Shown here piece by piece: positions 1 to 7,201 of a stretch of 12,657 nucleotides of DNA (positions are counted from its first letter, which is position 1; every line of letters begins with the position of its first letter). The stretch covers positions 1 through 12,657 of the forward strand of contig JAITHX010000150.1 of NCBI GenBank assembly GCA_031279735.1, read 5' to 3'. Made by a program: the position numbers and the translations under genes. The DNA comes from Prevotellaceae bacterium (GTDB lineage Bacteria > Bacteroidota > Bacteroidia > Bacteroidales > UBA932). Under the pieces are notes generated by a model. That model did no database searches. It had not been told where the DNA came from and saw nothing but the letters and a program-made list of their open reading frames with translations.

Positions 1-20
1 TATACGGTAGTTATGCGATA
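1..20. other. Short left flank, no feature seen
   Basis: These bases precede the large inverted repeat. The words GTTATGC and GATA just before base 21 resemble a decayed heptamer and a GAT-type spacer like those seen in the array at the right end of the window, but this is too short to call. Confidence 0.3.
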
Positions 21-55
21 GTTAATGGTTAATTGTCAATGGTTAATTGTTAATG
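21..55. repeat. Five 7-bp tandem units (GTTAATK type), left arm
   Basis: Units at 21-27, 28-34, 35-41, 42-48 and 49-55 read GTTAATG, GTTAATT, GTCAATG, GTTAATT, GTTAATG. In reverse complement these are AATTAAC or CATTAAC variants, matching the five units of the right arm. Confidence 0.9.
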
Positions 56-87
56 CCTGTCGGACGGGCGGAGTGAAACGGAGACAC
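55..87 (-). repeat. Inverted copy of the 33-bp GC-rich unit
   Basis: This is the reverse complement of the unit at 134-166 with a single mismatch. Its boundaries coincide with the end of the left heptamer array and the start of the loop. Confidence 0.88.
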
Positions 88-100
88 TGAGCAGACAGGC

Positions 101-166
101 GTGTCTCCGTCTCACTCCGTCCGTCCGACAAGCGTGTCTCCGTTTCACTCCACCCGTCCGACAGGC
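101..166 (+). repeat. Two direct 33-bp GC-rich units in tandem
   Basis: Units at 101-133 and 134-166 both begin GTGTCTCCGT, carry TCACTCC, and end in CCGTCCGACA followed by AGC or GGC. They differ at only a few positions. The bases GACAGGC at 94-100 match the end of a unit and look like the remnant of a further copy, so the core has probably gained or lost units. Confidence 0.88.
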
Positions 167-200
167 ATTAACAATTAACAATTAACAATTAACAATTAAT
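166..200. repeat. Five 7-bp tandem units (AATTAAC type), right arm
   Basis: Units at 166-172, 173-179, 180-186, 187-193 and 194-200 read CATTAAC, then AATTAAC three times, then AATTAAT. The last unit contains the cobU stop codon, so the repeat runs into the coding sequence. Confidence 0.9.
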
Positions 201-708
201 TTTTGATTTTAATTGAAATTCCCGCTACCATCAGATATACTTCGTCCGCTTTTTGAGCGACATACTGGTTTATCCAGCCTTGCAGGTCGGCAAAGCGGCG
301 CTGCAGGTCGTTTTGCGACATTTCGCCCATGCCTATTTCGTTGGTCACGAATATGAATGTGTTGTTCTGTTGTGTGAATTTGTCGAACTCTGCCCGGAGG
401 ATGCGCAGGGCGGCATCGACGTCCGACCGGCAGTCGAAAAAGTAATTTGTAGCCCACAGGGTGATGCAGTCGATGAGGATCACTCTGTCCTGCAGCTGGC
501 GCGAACTCAACGAGGTTTCTTCTTCGATGTTTGTCCATTCGTTGCCGCGTTCGGCTTTGTGTCGTTCTATGCGCCGGCGGTGTTCGTCGTCCCATGTTCT
601 CGACGTTGCCATATAGACGGGATTGGACGACAGGGATAGCGCCATGTTCATGGCGAATCTGCTTTTGCCCGAACGCTGACCGCCGGTTATCAGTATGATT
701 TTTTTCAT
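196..708 (-). CDS. cobU: Adenosylcobinamide kinase / guanylyltransferase CobU
   Basis: This cytoplasmic enzyme phosphorylates adenosylcobinamide and then transfers GMP to give adenosylcobinamide-GDP, the activated form used by cobalamin synthase. The 170-residue protein begins with the P-loop GGQRSGKS (residues 9-16). The RIxxHxxxR motif follows at about 46-54, with His50 at the place of the histidine that carries the guanylyl group in Salmonella CobU (His46). The family block VTNEIGMG and the C-terminal ADEVYLMVAGISIKIK are both present. Length and ends fit the family, so it looks intact. Its ATG overlaps the stop of the preceding cbiG-cobM gene in an ATGA (705-708), which suggests translational coupling. 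It is the last gene of the operon. Its final codons lie in AT-rich repeat DNA, which may explain the simple KIKN tail. Confidence 0.95.
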   Translation of the reverse strand: MKKIILITGGQRSGKSRFAMNMALSLSSNPVYMATSRTWDDEHRRRIERHKAERGNEWTNIEEETSLSSRQLQDRVILIDCITLWATNYFFDCRSDVDAALRILRAEFDKFTQQNNTFIFVTNEIGMGEMSQNDLQRRFADLQGWINQYVAQKADEVYLMVAGISIKIKN

Positions 709-2531
709 GGTCTGAACAGATGTTTGAATTGGGCGGAATACAGTTTCGACAATCCGCGCCGGTTGTCGATAGCTTCGCCTACCACAATCATGGTGGTGAG
801 CGAAAGGCTATTGTTCGTTATTATTGCGGCAAGTTCGCTCAGTTGCCCGCGGTAGATGCGTTCGTCCTTCCATGTCAGGCGATAGCAGACTGCTACGGGC
901 GTTTCGGGCGGATAGTGCTCCAGCAGTTCCGCCTGAACCTTGCCGGCTATTGCGGCGCTTAGAAAAATGCATATAGTGCTTTGCGACCGAGCCAGCAAAT
1001 GCAGCTTTTCCTTTTCGGGCATGGGCGTTCGTCCTTCGGCGCGGGTCAGGATGATGGTTTGCACTTTTTCGGGAATGGTGAACTGCGAGCGCAGCGCGGC
1101 GGCTGCCGCCTGAAAGGAGGAGATGCCGGGCGTGATGTTGTACGACATGGAGTGCGCGTCGAAATAAGCCATCTGTTCCTGTATGGCGCCGTAGATGCAG
1201 GGGTCGCCGGTGTGCAGCCGCACGACAAGTTCGCCTCTGTCGTAGAACTCCTTCATCAGTTTGAACTGCTCTTCCAAATCCATCGACGCGGAACTTCGCA
1301 CAACTGCGCCCTGTTTTGCGCTGCCGGTCAGTTCTGCCGGAACGAGGCTGCCGGCATACAGTATCAAATCGGCGGTTTCGACGAATCGGCGTCCTCTCAC
1401 GGAGATTAAATCAGGATCGCCGGGTCCGGCGCCTACTATTTCTATGTGTCCGCGGCGGCGCAGGGCTGAACGCTCTATTGCGACGGCGAACGTAAATTCG
1501 TTTCCTCTGCTCAGCGCGCCTTTCTGTTTTTCAAGTATCAGCAATCCGTTGTCCGCGCTTTTTATCGCTGCCGCTTCGGAAACTCCCTTGAGGGAGGTTG
1601 CCGCTTCGACTCTTTCCGACGGATTGGCGACTTCTATGTCCTTCAGCTCTTCGGCGGCGTATATGCGTATAGGCATATCGCCGTAATGGGTTCGCATCCG
1701 TTCCGTCAGTTTTTCGTCTTTTTTCAAGTCTATGGTCGAGATGTCCCTTATCGACGAAAAGGCTATTCCTTTTTCCGCCGCAACGCTTTCAATATATTCG
1801 ATTACGCCTTCGGGATCGCAGTTTCGGCGACAGCCTGTTCCGAGATGCAGAACCTTGGGTCGATAATAAATTGTCTGTATTCCGACTTCGGGATGCAGAT
1901 AAGGCGTAACGGCAATGAGCAGTTCGTATTTCGTTGTGTCTATCGCCGAATATTCGTAATAAACGTCCGCGTGATCGGGTTTAGTCCTTTCCATATAATC
2001 CGTGCCGCTGTCCTTTATGTCGAGCAGCAGGGCTGTGGGTTTTCCGTTCACGAAAGCTGCAATAGGAGCGTTGAATCCGGCTGCATTGGTTTCCGTTTCC
2101 CAGCCGTACTTTTTGCCCAGAGTATCCAGCGCCCACAGGTTCGCGTTGTCCGATTGGGTTGTGATTATCGCTTCGCCGCCCGTTGCCCGCGCAAGTCGCT
2201 GTGCCAGTTCGTTGGCGCCCCCGACATGACCCGACAGGACGGAAATGACAAACTTTCCTGTACTGTCGATGGCGACTACGGCGGGATCGGTGTGCTTGTC
2301 CCTGATGCTTGGGGCTATCGAGCGCACGCAGATACCCAGCGCTCCGACGAAGACAAGGGCGTCAACCCGATGAAAAAGCTCGGACACACATTGTTCGACG
2401 GACGAAATGCGTATTGCCGACGCATTTATATCCGGCAGCGAATAGAGTTCAGCGCCTTCGAGTTCTTTTTTCAGTATTTCCGCCGTGGGCGCTCCCCGTT
2501 CGGAAATGAGAATGATTGCATTTTTTTTCAT
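705..2531 (-). CDS. cbiG-cobM: CbiG-CobM fusion: cobalt-precorrin-5A hydrolase and precorrin-4 C11-methyltransferase
   Basis: This 608-residue fusion carries two successive ring-modifying steps. Residues about 1-335 are CbiG, which opens the lactone ring of cobalt-precorrin-5A and releases acetaldehyde. Its N-terminal part shows ALGICVRSIAPSIRDK, TDPAVV and SGHVGGANELA (about 64-110). Its C-terminal CobE-like part starts near LHLGTGCRRNC (228-238). Residues about 362-590 are CobM/CbiF, an S-adenosylmethionine-dependent C11-methyltransferase, with VGAGPGDPDLI (366-376), LHTGDPCIYGA (439-449) and the block around TPGISSFQAAA (467-477). The protein order (CbiG first) is opposite to the reaction order, in which CobM acts before CbiG. 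The start ATG forms an ATGA with the cobL stop. CbiG is typical of the anaerobic route. Both halves look complete. Confidence 0.94.
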   Translation of the reverse strand: MKKNAIILISERGAPTAEILKKELEGAELYSLPDINASAIRISSVEQCVSELFHRVDALVFVGALGICVRSIAPSIRDKHTDPAVVAIDSTGKFVISVLSGHVGGANELAQRLARATGGEAIITTQSDNANLWALDTLGKKYGWETETNAAGFNAPIAAFVNGKPTALLLDIKDSGTDYMERTKPDHADVYYEYSAIDTTKYELLIAVTPYLHPEVGIQTIYYRPKVLHLGTGCRRNCDPEGVIEYIESVAAEKGIAFSSIRDISTIDLKKDEKLTERMRTHYGDMPIRIYAAEELKDIEVANPSERVEAATSLKGVSEAAAIKSADNGLLILEKQKGALSRGNEFTFAVAIERSALRRRGHIEIVGAGPGDPDLISVRGRRFVETADLILYAGSLVPAELTGSAKQGAVVRSSASMDLEEQFKLMKEFYDRGELVVRLHTGDPCIYGAIQEQMAYFDAHSMSYNITPGISSFQAAAAALRSQFTIPEKVQTIILTRAEGRTPMPEKEKLHLLARSQSTICIFLSAAIAGKVQAELLEHYPPETPVAVCYRLTWKDERIYRGQLSELAAIITNNSLSLTTMIVVGEAIDNRRGLSKLYSAQFKHLFRP

Positions 2532-3718
2532 ATTCGTTTCGTTGCTTTCATAATCAGAACGGAATTAAAGTCGTCCGCCTTGAGGCGGATGCTTCGTTCC
2601 GGATTCAATTCGCTTGCCGCTGTCGCCGCCTCGAACAGGCGGGCGCTTTTGTCCGACACCGAATTGAACACTATCGCGCCATTGTCGTTCAGCGCATTTG
2701 CGACTATGGCGACTATTTCGCTCAATTTTCCTCCGTGTCCGCCAATGAAAACCGCATCGGGACTAGGAAGTTCCGAAATGTCCGCTTGCGTAAAGTCGCC
2801 GATTAGGACGCTGATGCCGGGAGTTCCGAACTTCCGCGCATTCATGTTCATCAGTCTTTCGGCTTCGGCGCGCCGCTCGAAGGCGAAGATTTGCAAATGT
2901 GGAAACTGCAGGCGGGCTTCGATTGAAACCGAGCCGGTACAGAAGCCTATGTCCCAGAACACCGATTTGTCCCGCAGAGCCAACATGCCGAGCAACACGA
3001 GGCGCACCGGCATTTTGGTAATCATTTTGGCGCGTCCGTCGAGCAGGTGAAATTCGCTTTCGGGTATGCCGAACGGACGGGGACGGATGCGCGTTCGCTG
3101 CAAAATCAGACAATTGGGGAAAGCGAACGATTGCCCGACCGCCTCCTCCGGAGTGCATGTATGCGTTCGTTCCAGCGCCCTGTTGCCCAGCCGTTCGCCT
3201 ACGGTCATCGTATAATTGTTGTAGCCGTAGTCCAGCATGCGCGCAGCTATTGCCGACGGCGTATGTTCCTTGCTGTCGGTCAATATGCCTATTGTTTCGC
3301 AAGCCGCAATGAGCGATTCGTCGAATTTCGCCCAGTCGCGCCCCGTCAGCGATACGGCGCGCATGTCGCGGTAGGGCATTGAAATGCGGTGAGCCAGCAG
3401 TTGCAGCGAATTGAAATGCGGAAACGATACGATTTCCGCATCGGGCTTGAGCCGCCGGATGGTGCAGGCGAAACCATAGAACAGAGGATCGCCCGAAGCG
3501 AACACGACTATCTCGTCGTGGCTCTCATACTGTTGGAACACATCGTTCAGCGGCGGCGCTATTTCTATCCACGCATAACCGTCGGGCAATAGCCCCGCCA
3601 CGATTTCGCGGTGACGCGCTCCTCCCGAAAAGACGGTGTGCGAAGCGACTATGTTTTGTATTTCGGAGCTGAAATGCGGCTCAGGGCTGTCGCTGATGCC
3701 TATTACGTAAAATTTCAT
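2528..3718 (-). CDS. cobL: Precorrin-6Y/7 methyltransferase, decarboxylating (CobL, CbiE-CbiT fusion)
   Basis: The 396-residue protein joins CbiE (about 1-205), which methylates C5, to CbiT (about 215-396), which methylates C15 and removes the acetate carboxyl at C12. CbiE features are the N-terminal MKFYVIGISD, the SGDPLFYG block (75-82) and NNYTMTVGERLG (167-178). CbiT has the methyltransferase motif WDIGFCTGSVSIEA (255-268), an acidic strand end at AFE (279-281), and FIGGHGGK (324-331). The reading frame stays open upstream to 4462, but that part is only the shadow of cbiB. The ATG at 3718 is chosen because it begins a normal CbiE N-terminus and makes an ATGA with the cbiB stop (3715-3718). 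It ends in an ATGA with cbiG-cobM. Confidence 0.93.
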   Translation of the reverse strand: MKFYVIGISDSPEPHFSSEIQNIVASHTVFSGGARHREIVAGLLPDGYAWIEIAPPLNDVFQQYESHDEIVVFASGDPLFYGFACTIRRLKPDAEIVSFPHFNSLQLLAHRISMPYRDMRAVSLTGRDWAKFDESLIAACETIGILTDSKEHTPSAIAARMLDYGYNNYTMTVGERLGNRALERTHTCTPEEAVGQSFAFPNCLILQRTRIRPRPFGIPESEFHLLDGRAKMITKMPVRLVLLGMLALRDKSVFWDIGFCTGSVSIEARLQFPHLQIFAFERRAEAERLMNMNARKFGTPGISVLIGDFTQADISELPSPDAVFIGGHGGKLSEIVAIVANALNDNGAIVFNSVSDKSARLFEAATAASELNPERSIRLKADDFNSVLIMKATKRI

Positions 3719-4662
3719 AGTGTTGTTTGTATTATCATATATGCCGTCGCCGCCGCAATCATCAGCGTTTCCGTTCGGCGGTTTATCCGTATCGCCCGTT
3801 CCATGTCGAGGTTCGTCAATTCCCTGTCGCTGGTTCCTATATAAGGCTTGTTTACTGTTTGTCCGAAGTACGAGGCGGGACCGCCGAACCGGCAGTCGAT
3901 AATTCCCGCCAGCGCCGCTTCGGGATAGCCGGAGTTCGGGCTTGCGTGCTGCCTTCCGTATTTGCGAACGAACGAAATAGCCGACAAGCGTCCCGATGCG
4001 GCTATCATCAGCGCGGCGGTGATTCTCGCCGGAATGTAGTTCGCCGCGTCGTCGATGCGTGCCGCCCAGCGTCCGAACAGCCGATAACGTTCGTTCCTGT
4101 AGCCGATCATCGAATCCAGCGTGTTTACCATCTTGTAGGCGAACATTCCGGGTATGCCCGCCAGCATAAACCAGAACAGCGGAGCAATCACGCCGTCGCT
4201 CAAGTTTTCCGCCAGCGTTTCCAGCGCCGCCTTGCGTATCTGCTGCGGCGACAATTCGGAGGTGTCTCTTCCAACTATGCGGGCAAGCTGTTTTCGTCCG
4301 TTTTCGGTCGAAGTCTCCACTGCGGCGAACACCCGCCGGACTTCCCGTATCAGAGTTGTTCCAGCCAGACAATAAAACACCGCCGCCGCCGATAGCGCGA
4401 CGTGCAGATAAGGATGCGCGGCGTGCGCCCATCGCAGGACAAACATCGCGGAAGCGAAACATCCCGCAACGAGCGAGCAGGCGAACACCGCCCCCTTCGC
4501 CGTCCTGCCGCGCCCTTTATTCAGCCGTCGCTCGCCGGCGGCTATGATTTTGCCGAATCCGACTACCGGATGAGGCAGGCGCGCCGGATCGCCGAAAAGC
4601 AAATCGGCTGTCCAGCCAGCCGCAAGAGGCAGCAGGATAGTCAGTATTGCAAGCGCATCCAT
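3715..4662 (-). CDS. cbiB: Adenosylcobinamide-phosphate synthase CbiB
   Basis: This inner-membrane enzyme attaches the aminopropanol phosphate arm to adenosylcobyric acid, giving adenosylcobinamide phosphate. The 315-residue protein shows the family blocks DLLFGDPARLPHPVVGFGK (20-38), GRDTSEL (131-137), ALETLAENLSDGVIAPLFW (146-164), YKMVNTLDSMIGYRNERY (176-193) and the late block around ASPNSGYPEAALAG (240-253). Hydrophobic stretches at about 3-22, 56-76, 86-106, 158-178, 210-228 and 298-314 fit a multipass protein. It follows the enzyme that probably makes its amine substrate, with a 22-base overlap (4641-4662), so the two steps are encoded side by side. Length is normal and no key block is missing. 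Confidence 0.95.
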   Translation of the reverse strand: MDALAILTILLPLAAGWTADLLFGDPARLPHPVVGFGKIIAAGERRLNKGRGRTAKGAVFACSLVAGCFASAMFVLRWAHAAHPYLHVALSAAAVFYCLAGTTLIREVRRVFAAVETSTENGRKQLARIVGRDTSELSPQQIRKAALETLAENLSDGVIAPLFWFMLAGIPGMFAYKMVNTLDSMIGYRNERYRLFGRWAARIDDAANYIPARITAALMIAASGRLSAISFVRKYGRQHASPNSGYPEAALAGIIDCRFGGPASYFGQTVNKPYIGTSDRELTNLDMERAIRINRRTETLMIAAATAYMIIQTTL

Positions 4663-5657
4663 TCTTCAACGGCTTTTACGAGCGTGTTGTTTTCCTCGAC
4701 CGATTGAGCGGCAATCCTGAAGCAGCCCTCGTCCAGTCCTCTGAAATTCGCCGCGTTTCGGATAAGTATGCCGCGGGTTTCAATCAGGCGGCGTTTCAGT
4801 TCGGAGGCTTTTCCGCGCGCCGTCCGGCACAGGAAGAAATGCGTGTCGGAGGGAAAGACCGTCAGACCGTCGATCTTCGACAGTTCGAACTGCAGCCGTC
4901 GCGATTCCGCCAGATATTCGGCTATATTCACCGTCTCCGCCGAATTGCCGACCAAAAACTTGCCCGCTTCGACAGCAAGCTGATTCACCGACCATGGCAT
5001 ACGATAGGCGGCTATCCTGCGGATCATGTTTCCGTCGGCGGTCAGATAGCCCAGCCGCAGTCCGGGAATGGCGAATCGTTTGGTCATGGAGTGCAGCAGC
5101 ACTACATTGCGCAACTGCAACGCCTCCTTAGTTCCGAGCATGGTTTTGCCGGTGAAGTATTCATACGATTGGTCGAACACGAAACAAGTGTCCGGACGCC
5201 TTGCCGCCATTTCAATCAACAGCATCCTGTCGGCGACAGTTCCGTTCGGATTGTTCGGATTGCAAAGCCACGCCAGTCGCGTATCCTCGCCGATGTCGTT
5301 CAAACTCCCGCAAAACCTCAATGCATGTCCGTTGACGCGGCAGGCGTCCTCGTATTCGCTGAACGTCGGGACAACGATAGCCGTCCTGCATCCCCTGAAC
5401 GCCTGCGCAACGAGATAGATTGCTTCCGTTGCGCCGTTCGTCGCGCAAATGTTCTCCGGCATGATTTCGTGCTGTTCCGCCAGCAGGCGGACGAGCGAAC
5501 CGGCGTCGGGTTCCGGATAGGAATGAATCGACCGGACAACCGAAGCCAAATGTTCGTCAAGCGCCGACATGTCCTGGCGAGTATAGACGTTGGAACTGAA
5601 ATTGCTCGCGATTTTCCCTTCATACAGATATGCGTCGTCTCCGTGTCCGTTTATCAT
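4641..5657 (-). CDS. cobD: L-threonine-O-3-phosphate decarboxylase (CobD type, PLP-dependent)
   Basis: The 338-residue protein has the class I/II aminotransferase fold seen in histidinol-phosphate aminotransferases. Features are CNPNNPNGT (132-140), the PLP-pyridine aspartate in VFDQSYEYF (Asp162, Tyr165), the PLP lysine in SMTKRFAIPGLRLGY (Lys193, with Arg201 for the phosphate) and a late arginine in CFRIA (Arg314), probably for the substrate carboxylate. In B12 operons this branch decarboxylates L-threonine phosphate to (R)-1-aminopropan-2-ol phosphate, the CbiB substrate. Sequence alone cannot exclude a HisC-like aminotransferase. The position between cobQ and cbiB, with ATGA overlap to cobQ (5654-5657), supports the decarboxylase role. 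Some databases call this gene cobC. Confidence 0.88.
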   Translation of the reverse strand: MINGHGDDAYLYEGKIASNFSSNVYTRQDMSALDEHLASVVRSIHSYPEPDAGSLVRLLAEQHEIMPENICATNGATEAIYLVAQAFRGCRTAIVVPTFSEYEDACRVNGHALRFCGSLNDIGEDTRLAWLCNPNNPNGTVADRMLLIEMAARRPDTCFVFDQSYEYFTGKTMLGTKEALQLRNVVLLHSMTKRFAIPGLRLGYLTADGNMIRRIAAYRMPWSVNQLAVEAGKFLVGNSAETVNIAEYLAESRRLQFELSKIDGLTVFPSDTHFFLCRTARGKASELKRRLIETRGILIRNAANFRGLDEGCFRIAAQSVEENNTLVKAVEEWMRLQY

Positions 5658-7201
5658 GGCTTGATCATTTTATATATTAAATTCATGTTTACGTGCTTGC
5701 GTACATGGGCTGCGAGCTTGTCGTACTGTTCCTCCCTGAATGTCGCGTAATCGAAAGGGCGATTATCGGTCGTGCCGTTAATCGCATTGTCGGTCGCATT
5801 GTTAGTCGCACCGTTGCGGCAGGACGAAAGCAGGTAGTCGACCACCGCCGCATTGTCCAGAATGCCGTGGATATAAGTGCCGAAACATCTTTCGTCGATG
5901 AAACAGCCGTCGAAAGTTCCGTCGTCGAGTCGATTGAGCGGACTGAACCGGCTGAACGCGGCGCCGTCGGCGGGCGAGGTCGTTCCCATGTGTATTTCAT
6001 ATCCGGCGCATTGCGATTGCGAATCGAGAAACGAGAAGCGCACTTGTCGGGTTAGCTTTTCGCGTCCGATAACGGTGACGACGGGCAGCAGTCCCAGCCC
6101 CGGCAGCAGTTCCGCGTCACCCTCGATTCGCTCCGGATCGCGAACTTCCAGCCCCATCATCTGATACCCGCCGCATATTCCTATCACCGTCGCCCCCGCC
6201 CTGCGCGCCGCGACGATGCTTCGTGCAACTCCGTTCCGCCTCAGCTCATGCAGGTCGGACAGAGTGTTTTTTGTTCCGGGAATGACAATTATGTCGGCTT
6301 TTTCCAGCTCGTCGGTATTGTTGGTATAATACAGATGCACGCGGGGATCGCGCTCCAGCACATTGAAATCGGTAAAGTTGGACAGATGACGCAGCAGAAC
6401 TGCCGCAACGTTGACCTTGCCCCGCGTCCCGCCCCGATTCTTAGCGCCGAGCGCAACGGAATCCTCCTCCTCTATATGTATGTCCCTGAAATAGGGAATA
6501 ACCCCGATCACGGGTATTCCGCATAACGTCTCCAGCATTTCGACGCCGGATTCAAACAGCCGGATGTCGCCCCTGAATTTATTGATTATAATTCCCTTCA
6601 CATGCTTGCGCTCCGTAGCGTCGAGCAGCATGAGCGAACCGTAAACCGAAGCGAAGACGCCGCCCCTGTCTATGTCCGCAACCAGCACGACGCTCGCCCC
6701 CGCATGTAACGCCATAGGCATATTGACCAGATCAGTCTCGCGCAGGTTTATTTCCGCAATGCTTCCGGCACCCTCCATCACAATGGGACTGTAGCGCCGG
6801 CGAAGACGGTCGAAAGCGGCGTTCACCTCGCCGCGCAGAATCTCGCGTCCCTCCTTTTTGAAATAATCGTAAGCGTCGCGATTGCCGGCGGGCTTTCCGT
6901 TAAGCACCACCTGACAAACCCTGTCGCCCGAAGGCTTCAGCAGAATGGGATTCATGTCTGTGTGACATGCTATTCCTGCTGCCTCAGCCTGCACCGCCTG
7001 TGCGCGCCCTATTTCGAAACCTTCGGGAGTGGCGTAGGAATTGAGCGACATGTTTTGAGCCTTGAAGGGAGCGGGATTGTAGCCGTCCTGTAGGAAAATG
7101 CGACAGAATGCCGACGCTATCACGCTCTTGCCCACGTCGCTTCCCGTTCCCGCAAACATGATGGGACGAAGCTGTTCCTTTGTGCCAGACTTGTCAGACA
7201 T
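5654..7201 (-). CDS. cobQ: Cobyric acid synthase CobQ (CbiP)
   Basis: This ATP- and glutamine-dependent amidotransferase adds four amide groups to adenosylcobyrinic acid a,c-diamide to make adenosylcobyric acid. The 515-residue protein has an N-terminal dethiobiotin-synthetase-like ATPase domain (about 12-240) with GTGSDVGKS (18-26), the KAQNMSLNS block (47-55), LLKPSGD (87-93) and VMEGAGSIAEINL (141-153). A class I glutamine amidotransferase domain follows (about 262-455), with the nucleophile in GICGGYQMMG (Cys343) and the catalytic histidine in YIHG (His445). An odd feature is an Asn/Thr/Ala-rich stretch at 464-480, encoded by 12-bp tandem repeats, before the conserved tail PFDY...EEQYDKLAAHVR. 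It starts with an 8-base overlap on the preceding cobJ-cobH stop. A preceding a,c-diamide synthase (CbiA) is not in the window. Confidence 0.95.
   Translation of the reverse strand: MSDKSGTKEQLRPIMFAGTGSDVGKSVIASAFCRIFLQDGYNPAPFKAQNMSLNSYATPEGFEIGRAQAVQAEAAGIACHTDMNPILLKPSGDRVCQVVLNGKPAGNRDAYDYFKKEGREILRGEVNAAFDRLRRRYSPIVMEGAGSIAEINLRETDLVNMPMALHAGASVVLVADIDRGGVFASVYGSLMLLDATERKHVKGIIINKFRGDIRLFESGVEMLETLCGIPVIGVIPYFRDIHIEEEDSVALGAKNRGGTRGKVNVAAVLLRHLSNFTDFNVLERDPRVHLYYTNNTDELEKADIIVIPGTKNTLSDLHELRRNGVARSIVAARRAGATVIGICGGYQMMGLEVRDPERIEGDAELLPGLGLLPVVTVIGREKLTRQVRFSFLDSQSQCAGYEIHMGTTSPADGAAFSRFSPLNRLDDGTFDGCFIDERCFGTYIHGILDNAAVVDYLLSSCRNGATNNATDNAINGTTDNRPFDYATFREEQYDKLAAHVRKHVNMNLIYKMIKP
5762..5809. 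repeat. 12-bp degenerate tandem repeat inside cobQ
   Basis: Four units of 12 bp (5762-5773, 5774-5785, 5786-5797, 5798-5809) align in phase. Two are nearly identical (ATTGTCGGTCGC and ATTGTTAGTCGC). A more degenerate fifth unit may follow at 5810-5821. The period is four codons, giving a four-residue pattern of Asn, Thr and Ala in the CobQ C-terminal linker without breaking the frame. Confidence 0.75.

Larger units (their letters stand above)
21..200. repeat. 180-bp near-perfect inverted repeat after cobU
   Basis: Bases 21-87 and 134-200 are reverse complements over 67 bases with five mismatches and no gaps, around a 46-base loop (88-133). Each arm has an outer AT-rich part made of five 7-bp units and an inner GC-rich 33-bp unit. 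The right arm contains the cobU stop codon (TAA, read on the minus strand at 198-196). RNA made from the B12 operon would fold into a very long stem here. It could therefore stop transcription, protect the 3' end or be cut by RNase III. No clear U-run follows the stem, so a classic intrinsic terminator is not proven. No target-site duplication was recognised at its ends, so a MITE origin is only a possibility. Confidence 0.9.

Noticed and set aside
21..200. Insertion sequence with terminal inverted repeats
   Set aside because: The 46-base interior cannot encode a transposase and no target-site duplication was recognised. A non-autonomous element remains possible and is listed as a finding.
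1686..3050. 454-codon open frame on the plus strand
   Set aside because: It is antisense to cbiG-cobM and cobL, both of which show clear conserved motifs. Long antisense frames are common in GC-rich genes.
3719..4462. Upstream extension of the cobL reading frame to a 644-residue protein
   Set aside because: The extra part is the shadow of cbiB in another frame, is arginine-rich and has no known domain. The ATG at 3718 gives a normal CbiE start with ATGA overlap.
4647..5750. 367-codon open frame on the plus strand
   Set aside because: It lies opposite cobD and the end of cobQ, its composition is that of a shadow frame, and it has no recognisable motif.
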